From Methanobacteriota archaeon (GTDB lineage: Archaea; Thermoplasmatota; Poseidoniia; Poseidoniales; Thalassarchaeaceae), in NCBI GenBank assembly GCA_002698225.1, contig NZWD01000008.1, forward strand, positions 1 to 54,047: a stretch of DNA of 54,047 bases, in the 5' to 3' direction. The notes under the pieces were generated by a model. The model was not told where the DNA came from. It saw nothing but the letters and a program-made list of their open reading frames with translations, and made no database searches. The position numbers and the translations under genes are program-made. Positions 26,567 to 34,931 of the stretch are shown here, in pieces; position 1 is the first letter of the stretch, and each line of letters begins with the position of its first letter.

Positions 26567-27256
26567 ATGATGCCGAGGACCGTTCACATCACGGGTCCGG
26601 TGGATGCATTCCGACAAGCCCTAGAAGACAGGCTACAGAGAGCTGGCGCCACCATCACGGATGAGGTTGGAGCCGCCGAAATCAGAGTCTCAATGGGTCA
26701 GGGAGACAGAGGAGACAGAGGAGACATCGCCATCATACCATCAGATTCCCAGTCTGTCGAGGCAGGATTGATTGTCAGAGTGCATGACCTACTTGTCCCG
26801 GAGGGGGCCGAGGACTGGGGTTCGCAAACAATCCACGAGTGGGCCGATTGGGTAATGGACGGGGCCAAGGGAGAGCCTAGCTCTGACGAGCCACGACATT
26901 GGGTGCATGTTAGGGATGCGACGGATGCCCTAGCCATTCTGATTTTGTCCGATCATAAATCCTTGGGCACTATCGATATGTGCGGCAGAAGGGCCTGGTC
27001 TCGTGAATCAATAATCACAGAAATGTCACTTCTGTGGGGGCGCTTCACCGATTCCTTGCAGCATACTCACACAATCTCATCGCTCACAGGGAGCCCCAGC
27101 CCGGTGTCGTCAAACAACACTCCAGTGGTAAGGCCGGACCTAGGCCCACTGCACGACATGCTCCTGAGAGCTGGAGGTGATGGCTGGCGTCCATTGGTGC
27201 CCCTGAGGGTATCACTAATGGAAGTCCTAGCGCACAGGGACGAAGGCTCAACGTGA
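26567..27256 (+). CDS. Degenerate SDR/epimerase-like protein
   Basis: The 229-aa sequence resembles the C-terminal half of an extended SDR (NAD-dependent epimerase/dehydratase): VRVHDLLVPEGAED, HWVHVRDATDALAILIL (the usual F-V-H-V-x-D), SLGTIDMCGRRAWSRESIITEM and the ending GDGWRPLVPLRVSLMEVLAH. The N-terminal Rossmann GxxGxxG and the YxxxK catalytic pair are missing; only VHITGPVDAFRQALEDRL stands in their place. It may be a non-catalytic partner of the aminotransferase seven bases upstream, as both look like one operon. Identity is tentative. Confidence 0.5.
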   Translation: MMPRTVHITGPVDAFRQALEDRLQRAGATITDEVGAAEIRVSMGQGDRGDRGDIAIIPSDSQSVEAGLIVRVHDLLVPEGAEDWGSQTIHEWADWVMDGAKGEPSSDEPRHWVHVRDATDALAILILSDHKSLGTIDMCGRRAWSRESIITEMSLLWGRFTDSLQHTHTISSLTGSPSPVSSNNTPVVRPDLGPLHDMLLRAGGDGWRPLVPLRVSLMEVLAHRDEGST

Positions 27257-27430
27257 GTTCTTGTCAGCCTGGACCTGCTTGCGAACATCCTGAGCGGTGT
27301 TCTTAGCGGCCTGCATTGCCTTTCTTACACGGGTACCGGCGGCGCTGTTACCCCGGTCGTGCTTGGCGGCATCTCCTAGTGCGTCTCCTAGTGCATCAAT
27401 CATTCCCTGTACCATTTCTTCTACGGACAT
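27248..27430 (-). CDS. Small basic helical protein, unknown
   Basis: The track ORF starts within dys, but ATG 27430 (MSVEEMVQGMIDALGDALGDAAKHDRGN) gives a natural 60-aa protein; ATG 27463 is also possible. The N-terminal half is an amphipathic helix. The C-terminal half (GTRVRKAMQAAKNTAQDVRKQVQADK) is Lys/Arg/Ala/Gln-rich, which recalls small DNA-binding or histone H1-tail-like proteins, but no family is recognised. It is the last gene after dys on the minus strand, and its stop overlaps the convergent SDR-like gene by nine bases. Confidence 0.55.
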   Translation of the reverse strand: MSVEEMVQGMIDALGDALGDAAKHDRGNSAAGTRVRKAMQAAKNTAQDVRKQVQADKNSR

Positions 27431-27491
27431 GGCGCGCCCGCTCCATTGACCGTCTTTATGCATTTGCACGGCAGGTGTAGCGATTTTGCTG

Positions 27492-28514
27492 CTAGTCCCT
27501 GAACAAGTCTGCGCCGAGAATAGGCAATAGTACCGAAGCATCCCCCTCGACCACAACCTGAGGTGCCTCCGGTCTCACCTTGCCCCAGGATACAGCCTCC
27601 TTGAGACGAGCTCCCGATAGTGAACCGTCATGTTCGGGAGCGGTGGTTATAGCGACAGCCGAGTCTAGACCTCCTCGATATTGGTTCCACCAGATTACAT
27701 GATGCTTTGAGATTCCTCCACCTACCATCAGGGCATGACTCTCCTCGGCCGGCCAAGTCAAATCCGAGAGAACCTGCTCGTCTGCAAGAAAGTCAATCAT
27801 GAACGATGGACTCTTCTGACGGTGCATGAATAGCTGTGAACCAATCGCACCATCGGATAGTCCCGGGATGACGATTGGGATTCGGTGCTTGGCTGCCCAG
27901 TGCAGGAGTGATCTCTCATCCTTGATTCTATCACCGATTGCCCAGCACAGTTCGACTGAACCGAATCCCAGCCATGGGTTGTCGGGCTGTGTTGCTAACC
28001 GCTCTGTTTCGATCTCTTTCAACCAGGGTAACATCACGCTCTCGATTATCTCGCCATAGCACTCGTTGGGTACGATTACATTTCCAAGACGGTTGAGTCC
28101 TTCCTCACCGAGTGCTATATCGTCGAGCTCAAAATCTCCGTGGAAGTAGTCCTGAAATGTTCTGGCTATGTCATGATCGAGCGTCCCGCATGTAGTGATT
28201 ACGACATTGAACGACTTGCGCTTGAGCGCCTCGAGGAAGAACCCACGAGTTCCAGTGGCGCACAGGCAGGCTGGGAACGATAGCCAGTTCAGTACCCCTT
28301 TGCGAGAGCTCTTCGCTATCGCATCCGACATCATGTCTCGTGCATGAGCTAGCTTAGTGGCGGTGAATCCGCCAGCACGACCCATTTGGTTGATGAGTGA
28401 CCTGACATCGTCGACAGCAGAGAAGTCGTAATCCTCGACGGGAGCGGAGAAGTCATCCTTGCTGTAGCGGGACACGACCCCTCGCACTGCTTCCGGGACT
28501 TCAATTCGACGCAC
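27492..28514 (-). CDS. dys: Deoxyhypusine synthase
   Basis: This enzyme transfers the aminobutyl group of spermidine to a lysine of aIF5A, using NAD. The NAD-binding stretches are visible (TTCGTLDHDIARTF; IPIVIPGLSDGAIGSQLF), and the catalytic Lys lies in VGGGISKHHVIWWNQYRGGLDSAV, followed by the AxxHDGSLSGAR end. The track start is a TTG deep in uvrB; GTG 28514 (VRRIEVPEAVRG, 340 aa) overlaps the uvrB stop by only 14 bases and is preferred. It is translated after uvrB and before a small basic protein. No aIF5A gene is in the window. Confidence 0.95.
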   Translation of the reverse strand: MRRIEVPEAVRGVVSRYSKDDFSAPVEDYDFSAVDDVRSLINQMGRAGGFTATKLAHARDMMSDAIAKSSRKGVLNWLSFPACLCATGTRGFFLEALKRKSFNVVITTCGTLDHDIARTFQDYFHGDFELDDIALGEEGLNRLGNVIVPNECYGEIIESVMLPWLKEIETERLATQPDNPWLGFGSVELCWAIGDRIKDERSLLHWAAKHRIPIVIPGLSDGAIGSQLFMHRQKSPSFMIDFLADEQVLSDLTWPAEESHALMVGGGISKHHVIWWNQYRGGLDSAVAITTAPEHDGSLSGARLKEAVSWGKVRPEAPQVVVEGDASVLLPILGADLFRD

Positions 28515-30795
28515 TCTCAAGTTGGAAGATTCTATCTCGCAACCGAGCCGCTCTCTCAAAGTCCAACCGAGCTGCTGCCTGCCTCATTTCCTTCTCCAAT
28601 TTCTCTCTGAGTTTGGCCGATTCACCCTGATTAACTGGTGAAAGCACCTCTTCAGCCGCAGCAACCCACTCTGGCTGACTGATGTTGTCCAGCACCGAGT
28701 CCGAGTTGTTCCAAACACCAGCACCGAGTCCGAACTTCTGTGCCAATCCCTCGAGTCCCTTCTTACCAGGCGCCTTCGCCACCATGCGACGACCCCCGCC
28801 CTTACCTCTACCGGCCACACCTGAGGCCAGGTCTCCGGCCTCTTCACTCATCACTGGCAGCGCCTTCTGGATGGTTGTAGGGATGATTCCATGCTCCTCA
28901 TTATGCTGGGCCTGTCGTCTACGCCTCGACAGCGTCTGCCCTATTGCAGCCTGCATGGCAGGAGAGACTGAATCTGCGTACAGTATGACTGAACCCCGCA
29001 CATTGCGGCTGGCCCTGCCGATGGTCTGGAGAAGTGAACGCTCATTGCGCAGAAAACCTTCCTTGTCGGCATCGAATATGGCGACTAATGATACCTCAGG
29101 AATATCTAGCCCCTCTCTAAGCAAGTTGATTCCGACGATGATGTCAATATGACCCAAACGCAGTGCCTTGATGATCTCAGTTCTCTCGAGAGTGTCAATC
29201 TCACTGTGTAGGTAGTGGGCTTTGAATCCCTGACGCTGTAGGTACTCGGCTACTTCCTCTGCGAACTTGATGGTCATCACTGTGACCAGAACCCTCTCGT
29301 CCTCTTCGATCCTCTTTCGAATCTCCTCCTCGAGATCCTGAATCTGACCTGAGGTCTGTCGGACCTCGATACTTGGATCTAGCAGACCAGTAGGGCGAAT
29401 CTCCATCGTAGAGATACCCTCTATCTTACCCATCAAGTCCTGCATCGATGCGCGCCTCAGAGGCTTTTCTCCATCTCCTGGAAGTGCTCCTCCTCCGCTT
29501 TGGATGTGCAGCAACTCTCGCGGAACCTCCTGTCCCGTCACCTCTGCTAGGTGACGCAACTCTCTTTCACCCGGAGTTGCGCTAACGTAGACCATTTGGT
29601 TGACGAGTTTCTGAAATTCATCAATTCGCAATGGCCTGTTATCATATGCTGAAGGGAGGCGGAATCCATGATCGATGAGATTCTTCTTGCGTGAGAAGTC
29701 TCCCCCGTGCATCCCAGATAACTGCGGCAGAGTAACATGCGACTCGTCCATCACTACCAGATACCTATCAGCTCCGCCGTGGTACTTCTCAGCGCACATG
29801 GCGAAGAAGTCAAGCAGGCAGTATGAACGCTCGCCGCGCTGTCTACCGTCGAAGTGCATCGAGTAATTTTCAACTCCCTTGCACGACCCAATCTCAGAAA
29901 GCATCTCTAGGTCAAACTTAGTTCGCTGCTCGATACGGTGAGATTCCATATCCATTCCCTCGCTGTGGAACCAGTCCATCCTCTCATCTAATTCGTACTC
30001 GATATCTTCCAGAGCCTGATTAAATCGCTCCTCATTGGTCATGTAGAATTCACGCGGGTGAATCCACGCCTCCTCGAAATCATCGAGCGTCTCCCATGAT
30101 ACAGCCTCGCAGGCTTGGATACGCTCGATACCGTCCCATCCGAAACGAATCCTCAACGGATCATCACGGCTTGGCATCCAGATGTCCAAGACCTCTCCAC
30201 GTAGGCGAATGTCACCACGTGTGATTTCCGCTGCAGTCCTGCGATACTGCAGGCCGACGAGTTGCTTGACTACTTCTTGTGGATCGGCCTCCTCACCGAC
30301 TGCTAACCTGAGATGATTCTGCTGGAAAACCTCAGGCGGATTCAGGCCGTAAATCACCGATACCGTGCCCACTGCAATCACATCGGGGCGTGAGACGAGC
30401 GAGGCCACAGTGGAGAACCTCTCTTGCTCTATACGCTCATTCATCTGCAGCTCCTTGTCGATGTACAAATCTCTCCCCGGGATGTAGGCCTCCGGTTGGT
30501 AGTAGTCGTAGTAACTGACGAAGTACTCAACCGCGTTCTCGGGGAACAGCTCACTCATCTCTTGCCACAATTGGCGAGCAAGAGTCTTGTTATGCGAGAG
30601 AATTAGGGTGGGAATCTGCAACCTCTCGATTACCTTGGCCATCGCGAATGTCTTGCCCGATCCAGTCACTCCAAGTAACACACAACGCTCTTGACCGCTC
30701 TCAATCTGTTCGACCAACTTGTCAATTGCCTGCTGTTGGTCTCCAGCCGAATCGTATTCTGACTTCAGTCTGAATATCGCTGAATCACCCATCAT
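28501..30795 (-). CDS. uvrB: Excinuclease ABC subunit B
   Basis: This is the DNA-damage verification helicase of bacterial-type nucleotide excision repair. It shows Walker A GVTGSGKTFAMAK, the beta-hairpin region YDYYQPEAYIPGRDLYI, DESHVTL, GINLLREGLDIPEVSLVAIFDADKEGFLR, QTIGRASRN and a C-terminal UVR domain (AKLREKLEKEMRQAAARLDFERAARLRDRI). At ~764 aa it is longer than the usual ~670: a Gly/Lys-rich insert (ASGVAGRGKGGGRRMVAKAPGKKG...) separates helicase and UVR domains. The start ATGATGGG overlaps the ubiA stop by four bases, implying translational coupling. Confidence 0.97.
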   Translation of the reverse strand: MMGDSAIFRLKSEYDSAGDQQQAIDKLVEQIESGQERCVLLGVTGSGKTFAMAKVIERLQIPTLILSHNKTLARQLWQEMSELFPENAVEYFVSYYDYYQPEAYIPGRDLYIDKELQMNERIEQERFSTVASLVSRPDVIAVGTVSVIYGLNPPEVFQQNHLRLAVGEEADPQEVVKQLVGLQYRRTAAEITRGDIRLRGEVLDIWMPSRDDPLRIRFGWDGIERIQACEAVSWETLDDFEEAWIHPREFYMTNEERFNQALEDIEYELDERMDWFHSEGMDMESHRIEQRTKFDLEMLSEIGSCKGVENYSMHFDGRQRGERSYCLLDFFAMCAEKYHGGADRYLVVMDESHVTLPQLSGMHGGDFSRKKNLIDHGFRLPSAYDNRPLRIDEFQKLVNQMVYVSATPGERELRHLAEVTGQEVPRELLHIQSGGGALPGDGEKPLRRASMQDLMGKIEGISTMEIRPTGLLDPSIEVRQTSGQIQDLEEEIRKRIEEDERVLVTVMTIKFAEEVAEYLQRQGFKAHYLHSEIDTLERTEIIKALRLGHIDIIVGINLLREGLDIPEVSLVAIFDADKEGFLRNERSLLQTIGRASRNVRGSVILYADSVSPAMQAAIGQTLSRRRRQAQHNEEHGIIPTTIQKALPVMSEEAGDLASGVAGRGKGGGRRMVAKAPGKKGLEGLAQKFGLGAGVWNNSDSVLDNISQPEWVAAAEEVLSPVNQGESAKLREKLEKEMRQAAARLDFERAARLRDRIFQLESASN

Positions 30796-31718
30796 ATCGC
30801 CTCTACTAGGGTGAGGCTGACTAGCAGAGCCCAACCAGTCAGCATCGAGACATTGAACAAGTTCTTCTGGAAAACACCCATCGCATCTTCAGACTCAATC
30901 GAGGACTGTGCTCCCTTGGTCATCACTAGGATGTTAACAAGCGCCATCACAACCGCGGCAGGAATCCACAGTGAGTAACCAGGACTGCTGTTGGTGACTT
31001 CATGCAATCCAGTGAGAAGGAAGCAGAGCGCCCAACCCATAGTCAGAGCAACGCTCATTCCGGTGGTCGCCCTGTCTCCGAAGAGGGAGGGGAACGACTT
31101 GATTCCCTGCTCACGGTCTACATTCACATCCATGCGCGCGTAGTTCACATCGAAGGCTGCAATCCAAAGCGCCACTCCCATTGAGATGAAGAATATCTCA
31201 GGATACCACAGGAAGATGCCTTCGACACCAGTTATGGCGCCCCATCCGTGAACATCGGCGGTGATGGCGACCCAGGCGCCCGCTGGAGCGAGTCCTAGAC
31301 ACAGCCCCAACCATAGGTGACAGATCCACGACACCCTCTTCGTGTACGGATAAATCATGAATGCGAGTACAGGCAACCAAACCATCTGCAGCGCCACTTC
31401 GTTCAGCATCCACGCGGAGAATACCAGTGTAACTAAGAAGGCAATAGCGAGCCCCCAAGCAGTTTCCTTTGACATCATACCTGAAGGAAGATGACGGGAT
31501 GCAGTACGTGGGTTTTCAGCGTCAATATCACTGTCGATAATACGATTCAGCACCATTGCCAGACCCCTGGCTCCTACTGCTGCTAGCAGAATCCACAACA
31601 GGTCCAGTGACCCCGATCCGAACTCCGCGTGTGCCAGAACATAACCAATCAGTACGAACGGCAGCGAGAAGAGTGTATGCTCTACCTTGACGAACTCAAG
31701 AATCTCCTTGACTCCCAT
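30792..31718 (-). CDS. ubiA: UbiA-family prenyltransferase (MqnP/UbiA-like)
   Basis: This polytopic membrane enzyme (about eight to nine helices) attaches a polyprenyl chain to an aromatic ring in quinone synthesis. The two Asp-rich metal sites are clear: NRIIDSDIDAENPRTASRHLPSG, and DVNYARMDVNVDREQGIKSFPSLFG, both of the UbiA/MenA type rather than the lipid DGGGP synthase type. ATG 31718 (MGVKEILEFVKVEHTLFSLPF, 308 aa) overlaps the ubiD stop by one base (TAATG) and is preferred. The pairing with UbiD suggests menaquinone by the futalosine route, or a ubiquinone-like path. Confidence 0.92.
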   Translation of the reverse strand: MGVKEILEFVKVEHTLFSLPFVLIGYVLAHAEFGSGSLDLLWILLAAVGARGLAMVLNRIIDSDIDAENPRTASRHLPSGMMSKETAWGLAIAFLVTLVFSAWMLNEVALQMVWLPVLAFMIYPYTKRVSWICHLWLGLCLGLAPAGAWVAITADVHGWGAITGVEGIFLWYPEIFFISMGVALWIAAFDVNYARMDVNVDREQGIKSFPSLFGDRATTGMSVALTMGWALCFLLTGLHEVTNSSPGYSLWIPAAVVMALVNILVMTKGAQSSIESEDAMGVFQKNLFNVSMLTGWALLVSLTLVEAI

Positions 31719-33589
31719 TAGTAGCCCCCCTCGGCCAGCCATGCATCCACTCTCTCGGCCACCTCAGGGTCGTGAAGGGTCACTCCCGGCCAGCGTCGAA
31801 CCGGCATAGGCCCCTTGTTCGATGGTATCGGAGCGGTGGCATCCCACGCAACTCGACCACCGGTCTCGTCAAAGTACAGATCGCGGCCGACATCGAAGCG
31901 ACATAGTAACTGCCAGAGCATGCGCCTGCGCCAGTCCTCGCTGGCCAAATATGCATCATCATCGGTGATGAACAGCCAGCGCAGATTCTTGGCAGCCTCT
32001 AGAGACCATATCGACTCGCAGATTCCACGAATCACCTCCCTCTGCCTAGCTGCACCCTCTTCACTGATAATCTCCATACTGCTCTCAGGCTTCGGCCCGC
32101 CTTCGATGTTGGTTGTCACCACCAGCATGGAAGGCCTCAGCATCCTTGCTTGGATTACTCCGCTGACAGCAGATGCTGAGATCGCTAATGTCTCCGGGCA
32201 TCCCTGCTGCTCTGGTAGGTCACTATTCGGGTCCCCTTTTGGAGTTGAAGTAGCATCGATAATCAGCTTGTCATGGATGTTGTCCCAAGGTGCTGCATGA
32301 GCCAGTGTATCAGCCACCATACCTCTTAGCAGAACCAGATCTTCAGGGATTTGAGCACGGTAGTCTATCGCATCAAGCAGTGCATCCAAGTCCTTGACCG
32401 GATGGTCCTCGTCGACAACCACCACCACCTTCTGGAACATCAGTTGCCCGGCACCAAGAAGTCCCAAAGCGGTCTTGCGCCCCTGTCTTGGATAGCGCTG
32501 CTTGGAGGCAACTATGGCGAGATTGTGAAAACCAGTCTCCAAAGGCAAGAACAAATTGGCCACATCTCTGTGCTGGAAACGAAGAACGGGCAGGAATGCG
32601 TCTCCAACCGCCTCTCCGAGATAGCCATCCTCCATCGGTGGTGTACCGACGATGGTCATCGGGACCATCGCATCTCTACGATGAGTAATCCTTGTGACAT
32701 GCATCACTGGATAGGGTTCAGCGAGAGAGTAGTAGCCGAAGTGATCGCCAAAGGGACCCTCCATCCTAGTCTCCCCGGGAACTGTGTAACCTTCGATTAC
32801 TATGTCGCAGTCAGCCGGTACCCAAAGATCATTGGTCTTGCACTTCACAATCCGCAACCTCCTGCCTGCGAGAAGTCCTGCGAATTCATACTCACTCAGA
32901 TTATCCGGCAGAGGGGCGATGGCGCTGAAGGTAAGTTCCGGTGGTCCACCCAGACAGATGGCAACAGGCATCCTACCTGTGGCAGCATCGGCGTGGTCGG
33001 CACCATGCTTGTGAGCCTGCCAATGCAGGCCGACCTCAGTAGGTCCAAACACCTGACTTCGATACATTCCCATATTATGCTCCCTGCTCTCCGGGTCTGC
33101 AGTGACTACTAGGGGTAGTGTCATGAATCTCCCACCGTCCTCCGGCCAGGTCTTAGGAATGGGAAGCACTGTCACATCGGGCTCCTCCATAACGACCTGT
33201 TGACAGGCCCCCCTCGAAGTCTTTCGAGGAGCCATTGACATCCCGTCTAGGGCAAGTCCGATGCCCTTCCAGGGGGCTCTCATGATTGCACCTACATCCG
33301 GCTTCATCAGAGCTACCATCTTCTCACCGACTTCTTTGGGCTCGGTTACTCCCAGAGCCCGGTTAGTCCGGTCTCTAGTTCCATAGAGATTCATCAGCAG
33401 CGGGAATGGACTGATACTGCCGTCAGGAAGACGAGGCTGCTCGAACTTAATTGCAGGCCCACCTCGCTTGACCATACGGTCAGCGAAGCATCCTGCTTCG
33501 AGTTCGACATCCACCGGATCGGGTATCCTGAGGAGTTCTCCAGAATCCTCTAGCGACCTGACATAGTCGGACAGCCGCTTCCAACCCAT
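31718..33589 (-). CDS. ubiD: UbiD-family decarboxylase
   Basis: This 623-aa prenylated-FMN-dependent decarboxylase acts on a (prenyl)aromatic acid. Conserved stretches seen: PLLMNLYGTRDRTNRALG, NMGMYRSQVFGPTEVGLHWQAHKHG, the E-rich active region VIEGYTVPGETRMEGPFGDHFGYYSLAEPYPV, VPMTIVGTPPMEDGYLGEAVG, and the C-terminal KLIIDATSTPKGD. It is longer than E. coli UbiD (~500 aa). It is the first gene of a minus-strand operon with ubiA and uvrB, divergent from the geranylgeranyl reductase. UbiX, the prenyl-FMN maker, is not in the window. Confidence 0.95.
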   Translation of the reverse strand: MGWKRLSDYVRSLEDSGELLRIPDPVDVELEAGCFADRMVKRGGPAIKFEQPRLPDGSISPFPLLMNLYGTRDRTNRALGVTEPKEVGEKMVALMKPDVGAIMRAPWKGIGLALDGMSMAPRKTSRGACQQVVMEEPDVTVLPIPKTWPEDGGRFMTLPLVVTADPESREHNMGMYRSQVFGPTEVGLHWQAHKHGADHADAATGRMPVAICLGGPPELTFSAIAPLPDNLSEYEFAGLLAGRRLRIVKCKTNDLWVPADCDIVIEGYTVPGETRMEGPFGDHFGYYSLAEPYPVMHVTRITHRRDAMVPMTIVGTPPMEDGYLGEAVGDAFLPVLRFQHRDVANLFLPLETGFHNLAIVASKQRYPRQGRKTALGLLGAGQLMFQKVVVVVDEDHPVKDLDALLDAIDYRAQIPEDLVLLRGMVADTLAHAAPWDNIHDKLIIDATSTPKGDPNSDLPEQQGCPETLAISASAVSGVIQARMLRPSMLVVTTNIEGGPKPESSMEIISEEGAARQREVIRGICESIWSLEAAKNLRWLFITDDDAYLASEDWRRRMLWQLLCRFDVGRDLYFDETGGRVAWDATAPIPSNKGPMPVRRWPGVTLHDPEVAERVDAWLAEGGY

Positions 33590-33683
33590 GACTGTCCGGG
33601 ACGCTCACAGAATGAGAATGTTCGCTCGCCATCATAGATGGCGCAACCGACGGATTCTTTGACACTAGGCCACCCGCAAGGCC

Positions 33684-34931
33684 ATGGGTGATGCGGTGAA
33701 CATGTGCGATGTCCTAGTTATCGGGGCCGGCCCGGGTGGTGGAAACGCTGCTTTGCAGTCGGCTAAGAAAGGCCTTTCGACCATTCTCATTGAGGATCAT
33801 CCTGCTATCGGAACCCCCGTTCACTGCGGCGAGTGCATCTCCGAGATTGCATGTCAGAATCTAGGCATCAAGCTCCCAGACCATGTCGTCAGCATGGAAG
33901 TACACGGAATTCGCGTGATTTTCCCGGACGGCACTGAGAAATGCCTCACTGAGGAGGGCTATGTCCTCGAGAAGCACCTCTTTGAGAGATGGATTGCAGA
34001 TGAGGCCATCTCTGCCGGTGCCAGCATGCACCTGAATCACAAAATCTCCTCGATGGAGAGGGTTGTGGAGGACGGTAAGTTCGCAGGCTGGATGTGCGAC
34101 GGCAAGGGAGACAACTTCCCGATTCAAGCGAAGATAGTTATCGATGCATCGGGCGTCGCTGCAGTCTGCTCGAAGTTAGTCAAACTGGACGATGACAAAC
34201 CACTCAATGAGATGGGCAAGGTAGTCGCGGGGATGCAGTACGAGATGCTGGAGGTTCCTACAGACGGGTATCTAGACTTCTACATCTGGCCAGAGTACGC
34301 CGAGAAGGGGTATCTGTGGATGATTCCTAAGTGTGATGGTAGGGCCAATGTCGGATTGGTAACCGAAGACAGGCCTCGCGCGAAGAAGGCCTTGGACGAA
34401 TTCATTGATATTACCCACTTCAAGGAGCTCGAGCAGGTTCACCCACCTTGGAAGGAGAAGGGAACTCATGCCTTTGGCGGCACAATCCCAATATCTGGGC
34501 CATTCGAGAATACTCACCACGACGGTCTGATGTTGGTGGGCGATGCGGCAGGCTTCACTTCACCCCTATTCGAGGGTGGCTCACATCTCGCTCTGAAGTC
34601 CGCAGTCTATGCGGCGGAAACCGCAGCTGCAGCAATATCCGAAGGCGATCTCAGCAGTTCTAGATTGGCTCAGTACACCAAGCTTTGGAAGGACGAGTTC
34701 CCACCCTATGACAAGATTCTCAACGGCAAGAACGCACTCTTCGATTTGACCGATGATGAAATGTCGGTGATGGCCCGATGTTTCCCCGATGAGATGTCAG
34801 ACATGGGAGTAAGCGGCAAGGCCCTAGTTGCACTCAGGCTTCTGGCTCGAAGCCCCAATCTCTACTTCAAGCGGATAGTCCCAGCTATGCTGGCCTTCGG
34901 ATACAGTCGTGCCAAGTACTACGGGTGGTGA
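33684..34931 (+). CDS. Geranylgeranyl reductase family flavoprotein
   Basis: This 415-aa FAD enzyme has the dinucleotide motif DVLVIGAGPGGGNAALQSAKKGLSTILIE, the PVHCGECISE signature of geranylgeranyl reductases, and the second FAD motif GLMLVGDAAGFTSPLFEGGSHLALKSA. Such enzymes saturate the isoprenoid chains of archaeal membrane lipids or the prenyl tail of menaquinone. With ubiD/ubiA divergent and adjacent, a quinone-tail role is as likely as the lipid role. Its 3' end overlaps ccmF by seven bases, so the two are probably co-translated. Confidence 0.93.
   Translation: MGDAVNMCDVLVIGAGPGGGNAALQSAKKGLSTILIEDHPAIGTPVHCGECISEIACQNLGIKLPDHVVSMEVHGIRVIFPDGTEKCLTEEGYVLEKHLFERWIADEAISAGASMHLNHKISSMERVVEDGKFAGWMCDGKGDNFPIQAKIVIDASGVAAVCSKLVKLDDDKPLNEMGKVVAGMQYEMLEVPTDGYLDFYIWPEYAEKGYLWMIPKCDGRANVGLVTEDRPRAKKALDEFIDITHFKELEQVHPPWKEKGTHAFGGTIPISGPFENTHHDGLMLVGDAAGFTSPLFEGGSHLALKSAVYAAETAAAAISEGDLSSSRLAQYTKLWKDEFPPYDKILNGKNALFDLTDDEMSVMARCFPDEMSDMGVSGKALVALRLLARSPNLYFKRIVPAMLAFGYSRAKYYGW

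Noticed and set aside
32351-33112. 253-aa ORF antisense to ubiD
   Set aside because: Wholly inside a strongly conserved gene, with no recognisable domain; a long shadow frame caused by codon bias.
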